From NCBI RefSeq assembly GCF_002025255.2, contig NZ_CP054587.1:2790001-2854000 (forward strand): 64,000 bases of DNA. Direction: 5' to 3'. The notes below the pieces were generated by a model. That model was not told the DNA's origin, searched no databases, and saw nothing but the letters and a program-made list of their open reading frames with translations. A program made the position numbers and the translations under genes. This DNA is from Halolamina sp. CBA1230 (GTDB lineage: Archaea; Halobacteriota; Halobacteria; Halobacteriales; Haloferacaceae). Shown here in pieces: positions 49,301-57,036 of the stretch; the stretch's first letter is position 1, and every line of letters begins with the position of its first letter.

Positions 49301-49435
49301 GGGGCGCTCGATCGACGGCTGTGCGCGGTCCGCGATCCCCGTCGCGTACACGGAGGCGCCGAGCAGCAGCAGGACGCCGACGAGCGCGAACGGCACCCGG
49401 GCACGGTCGTCGCTGGCGAGGCTCACGGCGACCAT
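46373..49435 (-). CDS. Large membrane-anchored protein of the pilus-like operon (DUF7286-like)
   Basis: A 1020-residue protein with one N-terminal transmembrane helix (FALVGVLLLLGASVYATGIA) and a very long outer part. The outer part has repeated Asn-rich segments with many potential N-glycosylation sites (NVSLT, NRTAS, NGTSR), TadE/TadG-like helical stretches and a C-terminal domain near PPYTWIATANAWSVTVRGE followed by a short Asp-rich tail. It is the terminal gene of an operon and overlaps its neighbour by 13 nt. I relate it to the haloarchaeal family DUF7286. It could be the minor tip or surface subunit of a pilus-like filament, an inference from context. Confidence 0.75.
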   Translation of the reverse strand: MVAVSLASDDRARVPFALVGVLLLLGASVYATGIADRAQPSIERPAAAAMDSVSRDTRPALWDAVRDAARESIRTPVTTPANTTAGRELNDSRPFVDALRLRIAVAARESVSELSRERGGVRATVGLPAVDGSTASLREAKSGVEVTPVDGGAAMRVTVRNLTVSAREDGRTVAQRQRNVSLTVETPALALHQRARAYERRLNRGALEGPGLARGLTTRLTAVAMARGYGRYAGAPIRNVLGNRHVELSANAVLLAQQRAAFGRHDIAGARAVDIATLKVGVLDVLGGRHGDAATATKALVNPNAVDGATRESTSGEFAPKRPDAPPVNVSPDAAADRAYLGSVEGTPTAGSYRVRSDLRVSVLSRTSESKPKPRLQNWTLVEARTTERTSVEDVSTGSSEAVVDTVLDVTVHYAVERHWTRNGTSRTTTAEWTETARVAVEVTTEYAPTDAAPERSTEPLFEPGGALDGPNLDGARERAADALLDANGGIDSVAERVATGNGGADALVRQRTITATRPADLDAWVAADLRELRREVANVSVSIPRAAVASGDANAPARLAAELRERRSALLDAPATYDGAADRARVAARAAYLDRVLAELDARASKASDRNVDYRDELGDRATARISQLIELGRGEASEQPADAYVASGGPDDLVITPDASPAYLTLQSIDHEQAPSVPAGESAHPLTARTTNWVALPYGDAASGIVDTILGGGSRQVRLGTAAGTLIAANRTAAPDPEGKSTALTANRDELAAAVRSSVGEVERAVCDAATNGTGVGRPTCRAAVVDARDQWPTLGHRAQAMANGSYGSAFGAVLRAHGVDTATADEASVRVRVRLRELSAERETGVPAATTNRTASMVQQAARETVRKQVSGSLENASARATRKLTGASRLPAGIPVAPPPYTWIATANAWSVTVRGEYQRFALRARGVAPDGSGGTVRYVRDGSTVRLDVDGDGDRERLGRGDRVGFGASTTVVAVVPPGMPGVGDVDGARDEQSPGWPCPGVDGGSDCETATGTE

Positions 49436-50274
49436 GTCCGGACGGAGATCTCGACGGTTCCCAGTTCGAGCGACGAAGCGGCGTCGGCGGGGGTTTCGGC
49501 GCCGTCGCGGAGATCGCTCGCGACGCGTTCGGCCATCGCGGTCGCGACCTTCCGGTTCGCCGCACGCGTATCCCCCCGCTCGATCGCTGCGGCTGTCTCG
49601 ACGCCGTAGCGGTCACTCACCTGTCGATATCGGTGTCGAACGAGGTCGTCGAGCGGCGCGTCGTCCGCGAGCGCCAATCGCCCCTTGTCGGGAGGGAGAA
49701 GCCCAGCCACCAGCGAGTCCGCGACGACACGGCTGAGGCGGGTGAACCCACCCTCGCTCGCCGCGGTCGATGCGTTCGCCGGCGGATCGACGCCGCTGGG
49801 CGCGCGAACCGTCGCCGCGTTCACGTCGACGTCTTCCGGCGGCGTCGGACCGACGGCGAACGAGCGACTCAGGTGTACACCGGGGAACGGCTCCCAGCGG
49901 ACGACGACCCGCGTTCGGGACGGCAGCTGGTCTGCAACCGTCGTCCGGACTGCGGCCGCGAACCGCTCGTTGGTGCCGGTCAGCGGCTCGGCGTCGACGC
50001 GGACGGTTCTGACCGCCGCGTCAGCCAGCAGCGAGGCGAGCGTGCCGTGGGCGACCCGTTCGAACTCGGGGCTCGTGTCGGCGTCGCCGTCACCGTTCGG
50101 CACCGGCAGGAGCGTGTACGGTACGTCCACGGTCGTCGCCGCCAGCGTCTCGGCGACGGCGTCGGCCCGATCCACCTCGCCGGCAGCGGTTGGTGACGGC
50201 GCACTGGTCACCGTCACCGCGGCCGCACTGATCAGGAGCAGACAGAGGCAGGCGTCGAGCGCGGTCGCCGTCAT
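49423..50274 (-). CDS. Membrane-anchored protein of the pilus-like operon (DUF7284-like)
   Basis: A 283-residue protein with an N-terminal transmembrane helix (ALDACLCLLLISAAAVTVTS) and a long outer part. The outer part contains the segment WEPFPGVHLSRSFAVGPTPP, predicted as a beta-rich domain, and a helical C-terminal third. It overlaps the upstream gene by 4 nt and the downstream gene by 13 nt, so the operon is tightly coupled. I relate it to DUF7284. Role unknown. Confidence 0.72.
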   Translation of the reverse strand: MTATALDACLCLLLISAAAVTVTSAPSPTAAGEVDRADAVAETLAATTVDVPYTLLPVPNGDGDADTSPEFERVAHGTLASLLADAAVRTVRVDAEPLTGTNERFAAAVRTTVADQLPSRTRVVVRWEPFPGVHLSRSFAVGPTPPEDVDVNAATVRAPSGVDPPANASTAASEGGFTRLSRVVADSLVAGLLPPDKGRLALADDAPLDDLVRHRYRQVSDRYGVETAAAIERGDTRAANRKVATAMAERVASDLRDGAETPADAASSLELGTVEISVRTWSP

Positions 50275-50678
50275 CGATGCACCACCACGCGGAGCCAGCC
50301 CGACTCCACCCGGCCGGGAGCGATCCGTACCGGAACCCGGCGCCCGGACGACTGCGTCTCGACGTTCGGCGTGGGGGCGTCACCAGCCGTCCAGTGCTGC
50401 GATCCGGCACGGAGATCGACCCGAACGGTCCACCCGTCCGGCCCGGCGTCGACAGCGCTCTCGAGTCGGGCCGGCGACGCGACGCCGGCTGGTGCGACGG
50501 CGTCGTGAACCCGGGACAGCGTCGGCTCGGCGATCTCGTGGTCCGCGGTCGGAACGACCCCGGCGAACACCGTCGCGTACAGCGACAGCCCCAGCCCGAC
50601 CGCCGCGACGGCGACCAGCGCTGCCGTCGGGGAAGCCTGCGCGCGTTCAGGCGCCGACGAGCGTGACGCGGTAGCCAT
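50271..50678 (-). CDS. Pilin-like protein (DUF7285-like)
   Basis: A 135-residue protein. Residues about 13-36 (AQASPTAALVAVAAVGLGLS) form a pilin-type N-terminal helix after a short charged leader, and the rest is a small beta domain (WTVRVDLRAGSQHWTAGDAP). A class III prepilin cleavage site is not obvious, so it may be a pseudopilin. It overlaps the upstream gene by 32 nt and the downstream one by 4 nt. Confidence 0.72.
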   Translation of the reverse strand: MATASRSSAPERAQASPTAALVAVAAVGLGLSLYATVFAGVVPTADHEIAEPTLSRVHDAVAPAGVASPARLESAVDAGPDGWTVRVDLRAGSQHWTAGDAPTPNVETQSSGRRVPVRIAPGRVESGWLRVVVHR

Positions 50679-51111
50679 CCCAACTCACCTCCCTGACGGC
50701 GATCCGATCCGACGTGATCCAGCCCGGCTCACGCTCCCGTGCCGTCGCGACCGCCTCGCGGAACGCGTCGCGGTCCCGGAACACTGTCCGTGGCGATCGG
50801 CCACGGAGAACGCGCCGGAGCGGGCCGTCGACGACGGCCACGACGGGCCCGAACGCGAACGTCGCCCGCGCGGTGCCGCCGTCGTTGCGCATCGCGACCC
50901 CGTGCGGGCGGAGCCGGACAGCCTCGGCGGCGTGATCGTGTGTCGCGCTCGCCGGCGCGTCGCCGGCTGCGACCGCGTCGACGGTGGCTGCGACACCCGC
51001 TGCGTCCGGTGCGGGGCGGGCGGGGAGCGATCCGGCGACGGCGAGAAACGCCGCCGCGGCGACCACGAGGCCGGCGTGCAGCGCCGGCGAGTCGACCGGG
51101 GGTCCGATCAT
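50647..51111 (-). CDS. Membrane-anchored protein of the pilus-like operon (DUF7283-like)
   Basis: A 154-residue protein starting at ATG 51111, with one N-terminal helix (LHAGLVVAAAAFLAVAGSLP) and a beta-rich outer part ending SWDGYRVTLVGA. It starts 39 bp after the T2SF stop. A TTCAAGT box 25-31 nt upstream (51136-51142) could provide a separate internal promoter. Confidence 0.7.
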   Translation of the reverse strand: MIGPPVDSPALHAGLVVAAAAFLAVAGSLPARPAPDAAGVAATVDAVAAGDAPASATHDHAAEAVRLRPHGVAMRNDGGTARATFAFGPVVAVVDGPLRRVLRGRSPRTVFRDRDAFREAVATAREREPGWITSDRIAVREVSWDGYRVTLVGA

Positions 51112-51135
51112 GGACAGCCCTGGTCCCGGTTTCGT

Positions 51136-51142
51136 ACTTGAA
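51136..51142 (-). promoter_or_regulatory. TATA-like box inside the pilus-like operon
   Basis: Minus-strand TTCAAGT lies 25-31 nt upstream of ATG 51111. It may allow the last four genes to be transcribed separately from the T2SF and ATPase genes. Confidence 0.4.
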
Positions 51143-51150
51143 CCCTCGCC

Positions 51151-52902
51151 TCAGAGCACCGCCCCCGCGGCGACGACCGCCGCGACGTACGCCGCCGTCG
51201 CGGTGGGCAGCGCGAGCCCGATCCGGTAGCCCAGGAGCGATCGGTCGATCCCGCGCTCCAGCGCGGTCGCCAGCCCGGTCAGGATCGCCGCGAGCAGCAG
51301 CACGTAGACGCCGACGACCGGGCCGAGCGAGGGGGGTCCGAGTGTGGTCGTTGCCGTCGACGTACCGCCTCCGCCGAGTGCCCCGCCGACACCGCCCGCG
51401 TCCGCCGGAATCCGTCCGACCATCGCCACGGAGACGCCGCCGACCAGCGGCCCGAACAGCGCCGCGGTGTTGGACAGCGTCCCCGTGATCGCCGCCAGTT
51501 CGCGCCGTGCCTCGCGCTCGACTCGGCGGAGTTCGCGGAGGTGGTCGCCCGCTGCCACGAGCGCGTCCCCCGCTGGGGGTCCTTCCGTCGCTGCGAGTCC
51601 GAACAGTCGGCCGGCGTCACGAGCGCGAGGGCTCGGCACGTCCTGGAGTGCGCCGAACCGCCCGAAGAAGGCCTTCTCCGTCGAGAGTCCAAGCTGTTCC
51701 CCCCGCTCGACGGCGGCTCCGAGCAGGTCGCCCGTACCCCCGGGGAGCGCCGCCGCCGCCTCCTCGAGCGCCTGTTCGACGGCGGTTCCGTCGGCGACGC
51801 GCCGACCGACCAGCGCGAGCGCGTCCGGGAGCCCCGACTCCGTTTCACGGACCTGCTTCCGGAGCTCCCTCGCGGGTGCGAACAGCCAGAGCAGTCCGGC
51901 ACCGACACCGGCACCGACGGCGACGACGGGCACAGCCCACGGCAGCACGGGCAGACAGCCTGCCCCCGCGATGACGCCCACGAACACACCGAGTGCGGCG
52001 GCGCTCCGCCGGCGGTCGGGAACGTCGGGGTGGTCGCTGTCGATCCGCGGCGGAGGGAACGAGATCGGTCGCCGTGCGAGCAGCCAGCCGCTCGCCGCGA
52101 GTAGGCCCACGGGAAGGAGCAGATCGTACAGCACTGCAAGCGTGCCGACGCCGATACTCACGCCCGCGAGCCGTGCCGCGGGGAGGACCCCCACGAGCGC
52201 GAGCGGGAGCAACACGCCGAACGCGTACAGCCCCGTCAGCGGCGCCCGGATATCGCCGGCGAACGCCGCTGCGCGCTCCTCGACGCCCGAACGCACGGCC
52301 GAGAGCGCGCGCTCACAGCCCCGTTCGCGTGCGTCCGCGGGGGCGTCGGCGGCGTCGGCGACCAGCGCCGCGGCGCGTTCGATCCCCGGTGCCGTCTCCC
52401 CCCACGCTGCAGCGAACGACGCCAACCCCGCATCAGGCGTTCCGCGCGCCCGTCGAGCGTGCTCCCGCAAGGACGCTGCGAGATCGCCGTCGCCGGACTG
52501 GCCGGCGAACGAGACCGCCCGTTCCAGGCTCGGCTCCACCCTGAGTCGCAGCGTCAGCCGACCGAACAGCGCCGGCGCGTCACCGACTGCACGAGTGCGG
52601 GCGAGTTCGGCGGCGGCGACCGGAACGTTTCGAGCGGCGAGCGGCGGGCCAACACCGAGGCCGATCGCGAGCGGGAGCAGCGGGAACGCGCCTGTCGCGA
52701 GCACCGCAACGATACCGACGACTGCGATGACGCTCCCGACAGCCTCGCCCGCGGCGACTAGCCGGGACGCGTCCGGCCAGCCGAGTCGATCGCAGGCGTC
52801 GATCAGCTCGCCGTCGACGTCGGGGTCCCGTGGCCACGACGACGATAGCTCGTCGACGAAACGAGTGGCACGCTCCCGTCGACCCCGCGACGGGGCTACC
52901 AC
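51151..52902 (-). CDS. Type II/IV secretion membrane platform with two T2SF domains (TadC/PilC-like)
   Basis: A 583-residue integral membrane protein starting at GTG 52902. It has two T2SF (GspF/TadC) domains, one at residues about 110-230 (RLRVEPSLERAVSFAGQSGD, then ERGCERALSAVRSG) and one at about 360-510 (ESGLPDALALVGRRVADGTAVEQ cut, then RRELAAITGTLS), each followed by hydrophobic helices. This is the platform protein of archaeal type IV filament systems (FlaJ/PilC/TadC type). It overlaps the ATPase stop by 7 nt. Confidence 0.85.
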   Translation of the reverse strand: MVAPSRGRRERATRFVDELSSSWPRDPDVDGELIDACDRLGWPDASRLVAAGEAVGSVIAVVGIVAVLATGAFPLLPLAIGLGVGPPLAARNVPVAAAELARTRAVGDAPALFGRLTLRLRVEPSLERAVSFAGQSGDGDLAASLREHARRARGTPDAGLASFAAAWGETAPGIERAAALVADAADAPADARERGCERALSAVRSGVEERAAAFAGDIRAPLTGLYAFGVLLPLALVGVLPAARLAGVSIGVGTLAVLYDLLLPVGLLAASGWLLARRPISFPPPRIDSDHPDVPDRRRSAAALGVFVGVIAGAGCLPVLPWAVPVVAVGAGVGAGLLWLFAPARELRKQVRETESGLPDALALVGRRVADGTAVEQALEEAAAALPGGTGDLLGAAVERGEQLGLSTEKAFFGRFGALQDVPSPRARDAGRLFGLAATEGPPAGDALVAAGDHLRELRRVEREARRELAAITGTLSNTAALFGPLVGGVSVAMVGRIPADAGGVGGALGGGGTSTATTTLGPPSLGPVVGVYVLLLAAILTGLATALERGIDRSLLGYRIGLALPTATAAYVAAVVAAGAVL

Positions 52903-54830
52903 GGTGTCTCACCCGTACCCGAACACTCGTCGCTTTCCTCGGCCCGGATCGCCGCCGGTCGCGTGACGCCGTCGGCCGCGAGCGAGCGCAGGTGGTCGGC
53001 CCGTGCGTCCAGCGTCGCCAGCGTCTCACCGTACCCCTCTCCGGGCACCGTGAGATCCGCGAGCAGGCTGCTCTCGCCGCGGTCGAGCCGTCCGGTCGGT
53101 TCGAGGTCGTCGCCGTCGAGCGCGAACAGTGGCCGGAGTTCGGCCCCGCCGGCGACCGACTCCACCTCCTCGATCGCGACCGCGCGCCGCCCCCGCTCGG
53201 TGTCGGCGACGGTGAGCACGAACCCCGTCGCGGCGAACGCGGACTCGCTCACGCCGAGATCCTCGGTCATCCTGGTCTGCACCGCGTCGGCGCCGTCGCC
53301 GTGGACCGTCCCGAGAACCGTCCCCGAGGCGGCGCCGACGCGCATCGCCTCGTACAGCGTGCCAGCCTCCTCGCCCCGAACCTCACCGACGACCAGCGCC
53401 CCTTCGCCGAGGCGGAGCGCTGTCCGGAGCGCGGACGCGGGGCTCGTCTCGCCGGTCTCGTCGTCGCCGCGGGCGACCCGGAGCGACTGCACGTCGCGCC
53501 CCGCCGCCCGGAGCGCTGCGGCGGGGAGTTCGGGCGTGTCCTCGATCAGTACTGTCCGTGTCCGGCGGGGCAGCGCCCACAGCAACGCGCCGAGCGTCGT
53601 CGTCTTCCCCGCACCGCGGGCGCCGGCGACCAGTCCGGTCCCGCCGCGCTCGACCGCCAGCGAGAGCAGTGCTGCCGCCCGCGGCGTCAGCGAATCGGTG
53701 GCGACGAGTCGGGGGAGCGTCCACGGCTCCGAGTCGTGGCGGCGGACGGCGAAGGCGGGTCCGGGCGAGAGCGGCCGCGTGACGCCGGCGATCCGGACCT
53801 GCTCGCGGTCGTCCGGCGGGCCGACGGGGAGCGTCGCGTCCACCTGTGGGCTCGCCCGCGAGAACGCGCGCCCGCTGGATCGACGGACCCGCGAGGCGAG
53901 CGTCCCGACTCCCTCCGGGGTGAGCCGGATGTTCGTCGGCATCGCTTCGCTGTCGACGACGACCCGGACTGGCGTCTCCGAGGCGGGCGCGGTGACGTAC
54001 ACGTCCGAGACACGGTCGTCCGCGAACAGGTCCGCGAGCACGCCGTTGCCGCGCGTGTGTTTCCTGAGCGTGGCCGAGAGCGCCGCTACCGGATCGTCGG
54101 CGTCGGCCACCTCACGTACGGCGCGAGCAGGGCCGAGATCACCCGTCTCCTCGGTCGTCGCCAGCCGCGCCGCCGCCGCGTCGAGCAGTTCGAACGCCCG
54201 CGTGTCGAACGACGCCGACGCAGGGGTGAGGTGGTACACGCCCGTCCCGGCCGCCGAATCGATCGCGTACCGCCGGACCGTTCCGCCGGTCGAAAGCTCC
54301 GTGGTGTCGCGCAGTCGCGCGTCGGCCGGCGGCCGGTGGTCGATCCCGACACGCGCGATCGTCGGGCCGTCGTGGGAACGCAACGCCGCCTCGTGATCGT
54401 CGGCGCGTTCGGCACCCGCCGCGAGCCCGGTTTCGGCAGCGAGGCGGCCCACCGGGCCGGCTCGGCCGGTCGCTTCGCGGGCAGCCCGCAGCGGCGCCGT
54501 CCGTGCGGTCGCGGCGATCTCGGCGTCGTGGTGTTCGGCCAGCGCAGCGAACCGGCCGGCAGCGTGGAGCAGACCGACGGCGTCGTCGTCGTACCAGCGC
54601 TCGTAGCCCGCCGATCGAACCCGAACGGCGTCGGCGTCCCGGTCGGCGAGCGCGTCGACCGCGGTCGCCCGACACGCCGGTTCGCTGGCGAGATCGCCGT
54701 CGCCCTGACAGTCGTCGGCGTCGATGCGGAGCTCGACGCGGTCCTCGACCCCTGTTCCGGCGGGTTCGGCGAACGACGGTCGGCAGCCACACGCGTCGTC
54801 GTCCTCGCCCCGCCAGGGAAGCAGTGACAT
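52896..54830 (-). CDS. Type II/IV secretion ATPase (TadA/GspE family)
   Basis: A 644-residue protein starting at ATG 54830. Walker A is GARGAGKT (403-410), the Walker B region is ALVVGEVRGEE (478-488) and the His box is GTVHGDG (507-513), so the motor core is complete. The first 130 residues are unusual: C14, C16, C41 and C53 (ACGCRPSF, DADDCQGDGD and EPACRATA) could bind a metal ion. It drives assembly of a type IV-like filament. A TTCAAG box lies 25-30 nt upstream. Confidence 0.9.
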   Translation of the reverse strand: MSLLPWRGEDDDACGCRPSFAEPAGTGVEDRVELRIDADDCQGDGDLASEPACRATAVDALADRDADAVRVRSAGYERWYDDDAVGLLHAAGRFAALAEHHDAEIAATARTAPLRAAREATGRAGPVGRLAAETGLAAGAERADDHEAALRSHDGPTIARVGIDHRPPADARLRDTTELSTGGTVRRYAIDSAAGTGVYHLTPASASFDTRAFELLDAAAARLATTEETGDLGPARAVREVADADDPVAALSATLRKHTRGNGVLADLFADDRVSDVYVTAPASETPVRVVVDSEAMPTNIRLTPEGVGTLASRVRRSSGRAFSRASPQVDATLPVGPPDDREQVRIAGVTRPLSPGPAFAVRRHDSEPWTLPRLVATDSLTPRAAALLSLAVERGGTGLVAGARGAGKTTTLGALLWALPRRTRTVLIEDTPELPAAALRAAGRDVQSLRVARGDDETGETSPASALRTALRLGEGALVVGEVRGEEAGTLYEAMRVGAASGTVLGTVHGDGADAVQTRMTEDLGVSESAFAATGFVLTVADTERGRRAVAIEEVESVAGGAELRPLFALDGDDLEPTGRLDRGESSLLADLTVPGEGYGETLATLDARADHLRSLAADGVTRPAAIRAEESDECSGTGETPW

Positions 54831-54854
54831 AGCGCGGGTGGTCGCGCTCTCCCC

Positions 54855-54860
54855 CTTGAA
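54855..54860 (-). promoter_or_regulatory. TATA-like box of the ATPase gene
   Basis: Minus-strand TTCAAG lies 25-30 nt upstream of ATG 54830 and supports this start over the long open frame to 55067. Confidence 0.4.
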
Positions 54861-54892
54861 CTCTCGGGGAGCGTCGACGGGCAGTCCTTCGA

Positions 54893-55318
54893 CTACGTCG
54901 TCAGTCGAACGGTGACAGCGCGGCCGTCGTCGCCGTCGACGAGGCCGAGCGTCAACCGATGCTCCCCGGGCGTGCCGAACCGAACGGTCCCGTCGGGCAA
55001 CGCGAGCGGGAGTGTGAGCCGGCGCGTCCGGGTAGCGTCGTTCTGGAGCGTGTATCGGACCGCACACGCGGGCTCACAGCCGACGGCGAACGTGTCGACA
55101 CCGACAGCCACCAGCGATCCGGCTGGGATCGAGACGGTGACGACCCGCCGTGCGCCGGGATCGTCGGCGGCGAGCAGCGACGCCCCCGCACGCTCCAGTC
55201 GGCCGACGTCACGGTCGAGCCCCGCGGCTGTTCGGTCGGCCGCCGCCGACTCGACCGCTGGGAACGACGCCGCGAGCAGCGCGGCCGCAAGCGCCACCGC
55301 GAGCAGGGCTCGGATCAC
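54893..55318 (-). CDS. Exported or membrane-anchored protein (DUF7311-like)
   Basis: A 141-residue protein starting at GTG 55318 with an N-terminal hydrophobic segment (LLAVALAAALLAASFPAVES) that is a signal peptide or anchor. The mature part has a beta domain with C80 and C84 (FAVGCEPACAVRYTLQ), close enough for a disulfide. The start overlaps the upstream stop by 4 nt (GTGA). Confidence 0.7.
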   Translation of the reverse strand: MIRALLAVALAAALLAASFPAVESAAADRTAAGLDRDVGRLERAGASLLAADDPGARRVVTVSIPAGSLVAVGVDTFAVGCEPACAVRYTLQNDATRTRRLTLPLALPDGTVRFGTPGEHRLTLGLVDGDDGRAVTVRLTT

Positions 55319-55731
55319 CGGAGGTCGTGCAAGCGTTCGCGCAGCCCACGTTCGGCCGGTTCGTCGGCCTCGTCAGCCTCAGCGGCTGCGTCCGTGTCGG
55401 CAGACGCCGACAGCACTGCGATACTCTCGGCTTCGTCTCGGGGGACGGGAGTGTCGGCCTCGCCGAGGCGGCGCTCCAGCCGTTCGACCGCCGCGACGGC
55501 GGCGTCAGCGCGGCGTTCGACCGACTCGTTCACCGCGGAGACGCCCCCGAGAAACCCGCGGATCGACTGCACCGCGGCGTCGAGTTCGTTGAGTCTGGAT
55601 TCGAGCGTCTCGACCCGTTGTTCGAGATCATCGACGCCGTCGCTGTCGGCTCCGATTCGATCCCGCTCCCCGTCGAGTGCGCGCTCGACGGCTGCCAGCC
55701 GTCGTTCCAGCTCCGTGTCGCTGTCGGACAT
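55315..55731 (-). CDS. Coiled-coil protein, first gene of the pilus-like operon (DUF7310-like)
   Basis: A 138-residue protein starting at ATG 55731. Residues 5-60 form a coiled coil (ELERRLAAVERALDGERDRI, then LEQRVETLESRLNELDAAV), and the rest is an acidic linker ending in the amphipathic GLRERLHDLR. The gene is divergent from cetZ with 96 bp between starts. A role in organising the machine is possible. Confidence 0.72.
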   Translation of the reverse strand: MSDSDTELERRLAAVERALDGERDRIGADSDGVDDLEQRVETLESRLNELDAAVQSIRGFLGGVSAVNESVERRADAAVAAVERLERRLGEADTPVPRDEAESIAVLSASADTDAAAEADEADEPAERGLRERLHDLR

Positions 55732-55746
55732 GGGACGGGCTGGTCG

Positions 55747-55769
55747 CCCGATCGCTGATAAGTATCGGG
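55747..55769. promoter_or_regulatory. Inverted repeat over the DUF7310-like promoter
   Basis: CCCGAT (55747-55752) and ATCGGG (55764-55769) flank GATAAGTA (55757-55764), a minus-strand TATA-like box 26-33 nt before ATG 55731. It could be a regulator site. Confidence 0.4.
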
Positions 55770-55797
55770 ATGCAGGACACTCCTCAGGCGGGAGAAT

Positions 55798-55803
55798 CTT
55801 AAG
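55798..55803 (+). promoter_or_regulatory. TATA-like box of cetZ
   Basis: CTTAAG lies 25-30 nt before ATG 55828, so cetZ and the operon have separate promoters in the same 96-bp region. Confidence 0.45.
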
Positions 55804-55827
55804 GCGGGCCGGAACGAACGGGGAGCC

Positions 55828-56961
55828 ATGAAGACGGTCCTCGTTGGCGTCGGGCAGGCGGGCGGAAAGGTGACGACTGCACTGGCCGAGTACGACGACG
55901 AGATGGGGTTCCACGCGGTCCGGGACGCTCTCGCGGTCAACACCGCGAAAGCCGACCTCCGCGATATCCCGCTCGACACGGTGTTGATCGGCCAGGACGT
56001 CGTGAAAGGCCACGGTGTCGGCGGCGACAACGAACTCGGCGCGGAGGTGATGCAGAACGACGCCGACGAAGTGATGAGCGAACTGAGCGGCAAGATCGGC
56101 TCCAAGACGGAGGCGATCTTCGTCGTCGCCGGCCTCGGCGGCGGCACCGGCTCCGGCGGCGCGCCCGTACTCGCGAAGGAGTTGAGCCGGGTGTACGACG
56201 TCCCCGTCTACGCCATCGGCATCCTCCCCGGCCGCGACGAGGGGGCCTTGTACCAGGCCAATGCGGGGCGGTCGTTGAAGACGCTCGCCCGCGAGGCGGA
56301 CGCGACGATCCTGATCGACAACGACGCCTGGCGCGAAGCGGGCGACAGCGTCGCGGAAGGGATGGCCGCGATCAACGAGAGCATCGCGCGCCGGATCGGC
56401 CTGCTGCTCGCCGCGGGCGAACCCGTTGAGGACCGCTCGCTCGGACTTGGTGGCGGCGGACTCGACCGCGACGTGGCCCAGAGCGTCGTCGACACCAGCG
56501 AGGTGATCAACACGCTCCGGTCGGGCGGCTTGGCGGCAGTGGGCTACGCCGAGTCCGAAGCCAGCGACGACCCCGACGAGAACGTCAACGTCGTCACGAG
56601 CACGACCCGACAGGCGCTGTTCACGGGGACGAGCCTCCCGAACGCGAGCGAGGCCGACGCCGCGCTGCTGGTCGTCGCCGGGCGCCCCGACACGCTCTCC
56701 CGCAAGGGCGTCGAGCGCGCCCGCTCGTGGATCGAGGAGGAGACCGGCAGCATGCAGGTCCGCGGCGGCGACTTCCCGCTCGACACCGACAAGATCTCCT
56801 CGCTGGTGCTGCTGAGCGGCGTCGAACGCTCCGACCGCGTCCAGGAGTTCATGAACCGCGCCGCCGACGCGCAGGCCGAGGCCGAGCAGCGCGACGAGGG
56901 CCAGCGCAAGCGCGACGCCGCCGACGCGTTCCAGAACGACGAACTCGACGACCTCCTCTGA
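55828..56961 (+). CDS. cetZ: Tubulin/FtsZ-superfamily protein, CetZ type
   Basis: A 377-residue protein. The N-terminus MKTVLVGVGQAGGKVTTAL carries the Q-A-G-G-K version of the nucleotide loop typical of CetZ, unlike the GGAGG of FtsZ. The tubulin signature GLGGGTGSG is at residues 102-110, and ILPGRDEGALYQANAGRSLK lies in the core. CetZ1 controls rod shape and motility in Haloferax; paralogues have unclear roles. The acidic C-terminal tail ends FQNDELDDLL. It is divergent from the pilus-like operon. Confidence 0.93.
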   Translation: MKTVLVGVGQAGGKVTTALAEYDDEMGFHAVRDALAVNTAKADLRDIPLDTVLIGQDVVKGHGVGGDNELGAEVMQNDADEVMSELSGKIGSKTEAIFVVAGLGGGTGSGGAPVLAKELSRVYDVPVYAIGILPGRDEGALYQANAGRSLKTLAREADATILIDNDAWREAGDSVAEGMAAINESIARRIGLLLAAGEPVEDRSLGLGGGGLDRDVAQSVVDTSEVINTLRSGGLAAVGYAESEASDDPDENVNVVTSTTRQALFTGTSLPNASEADAALLVVAGRPDTLSRKGVERARSWIEEETGSMQVRGGDFPLDTDKISSLVLLSGVERSDRVQEFMNRAADAQAEAEQRDEGQRKRDAADAFQNDELDDLL

Positions 56962-57036
56962 CCACGACGCGTCGAGGGCGTCGCCACCCACAGGGTGCCC
57001 GTCGGCTATTTCCCCTCGGCGCCCCCACCGTCGAGC

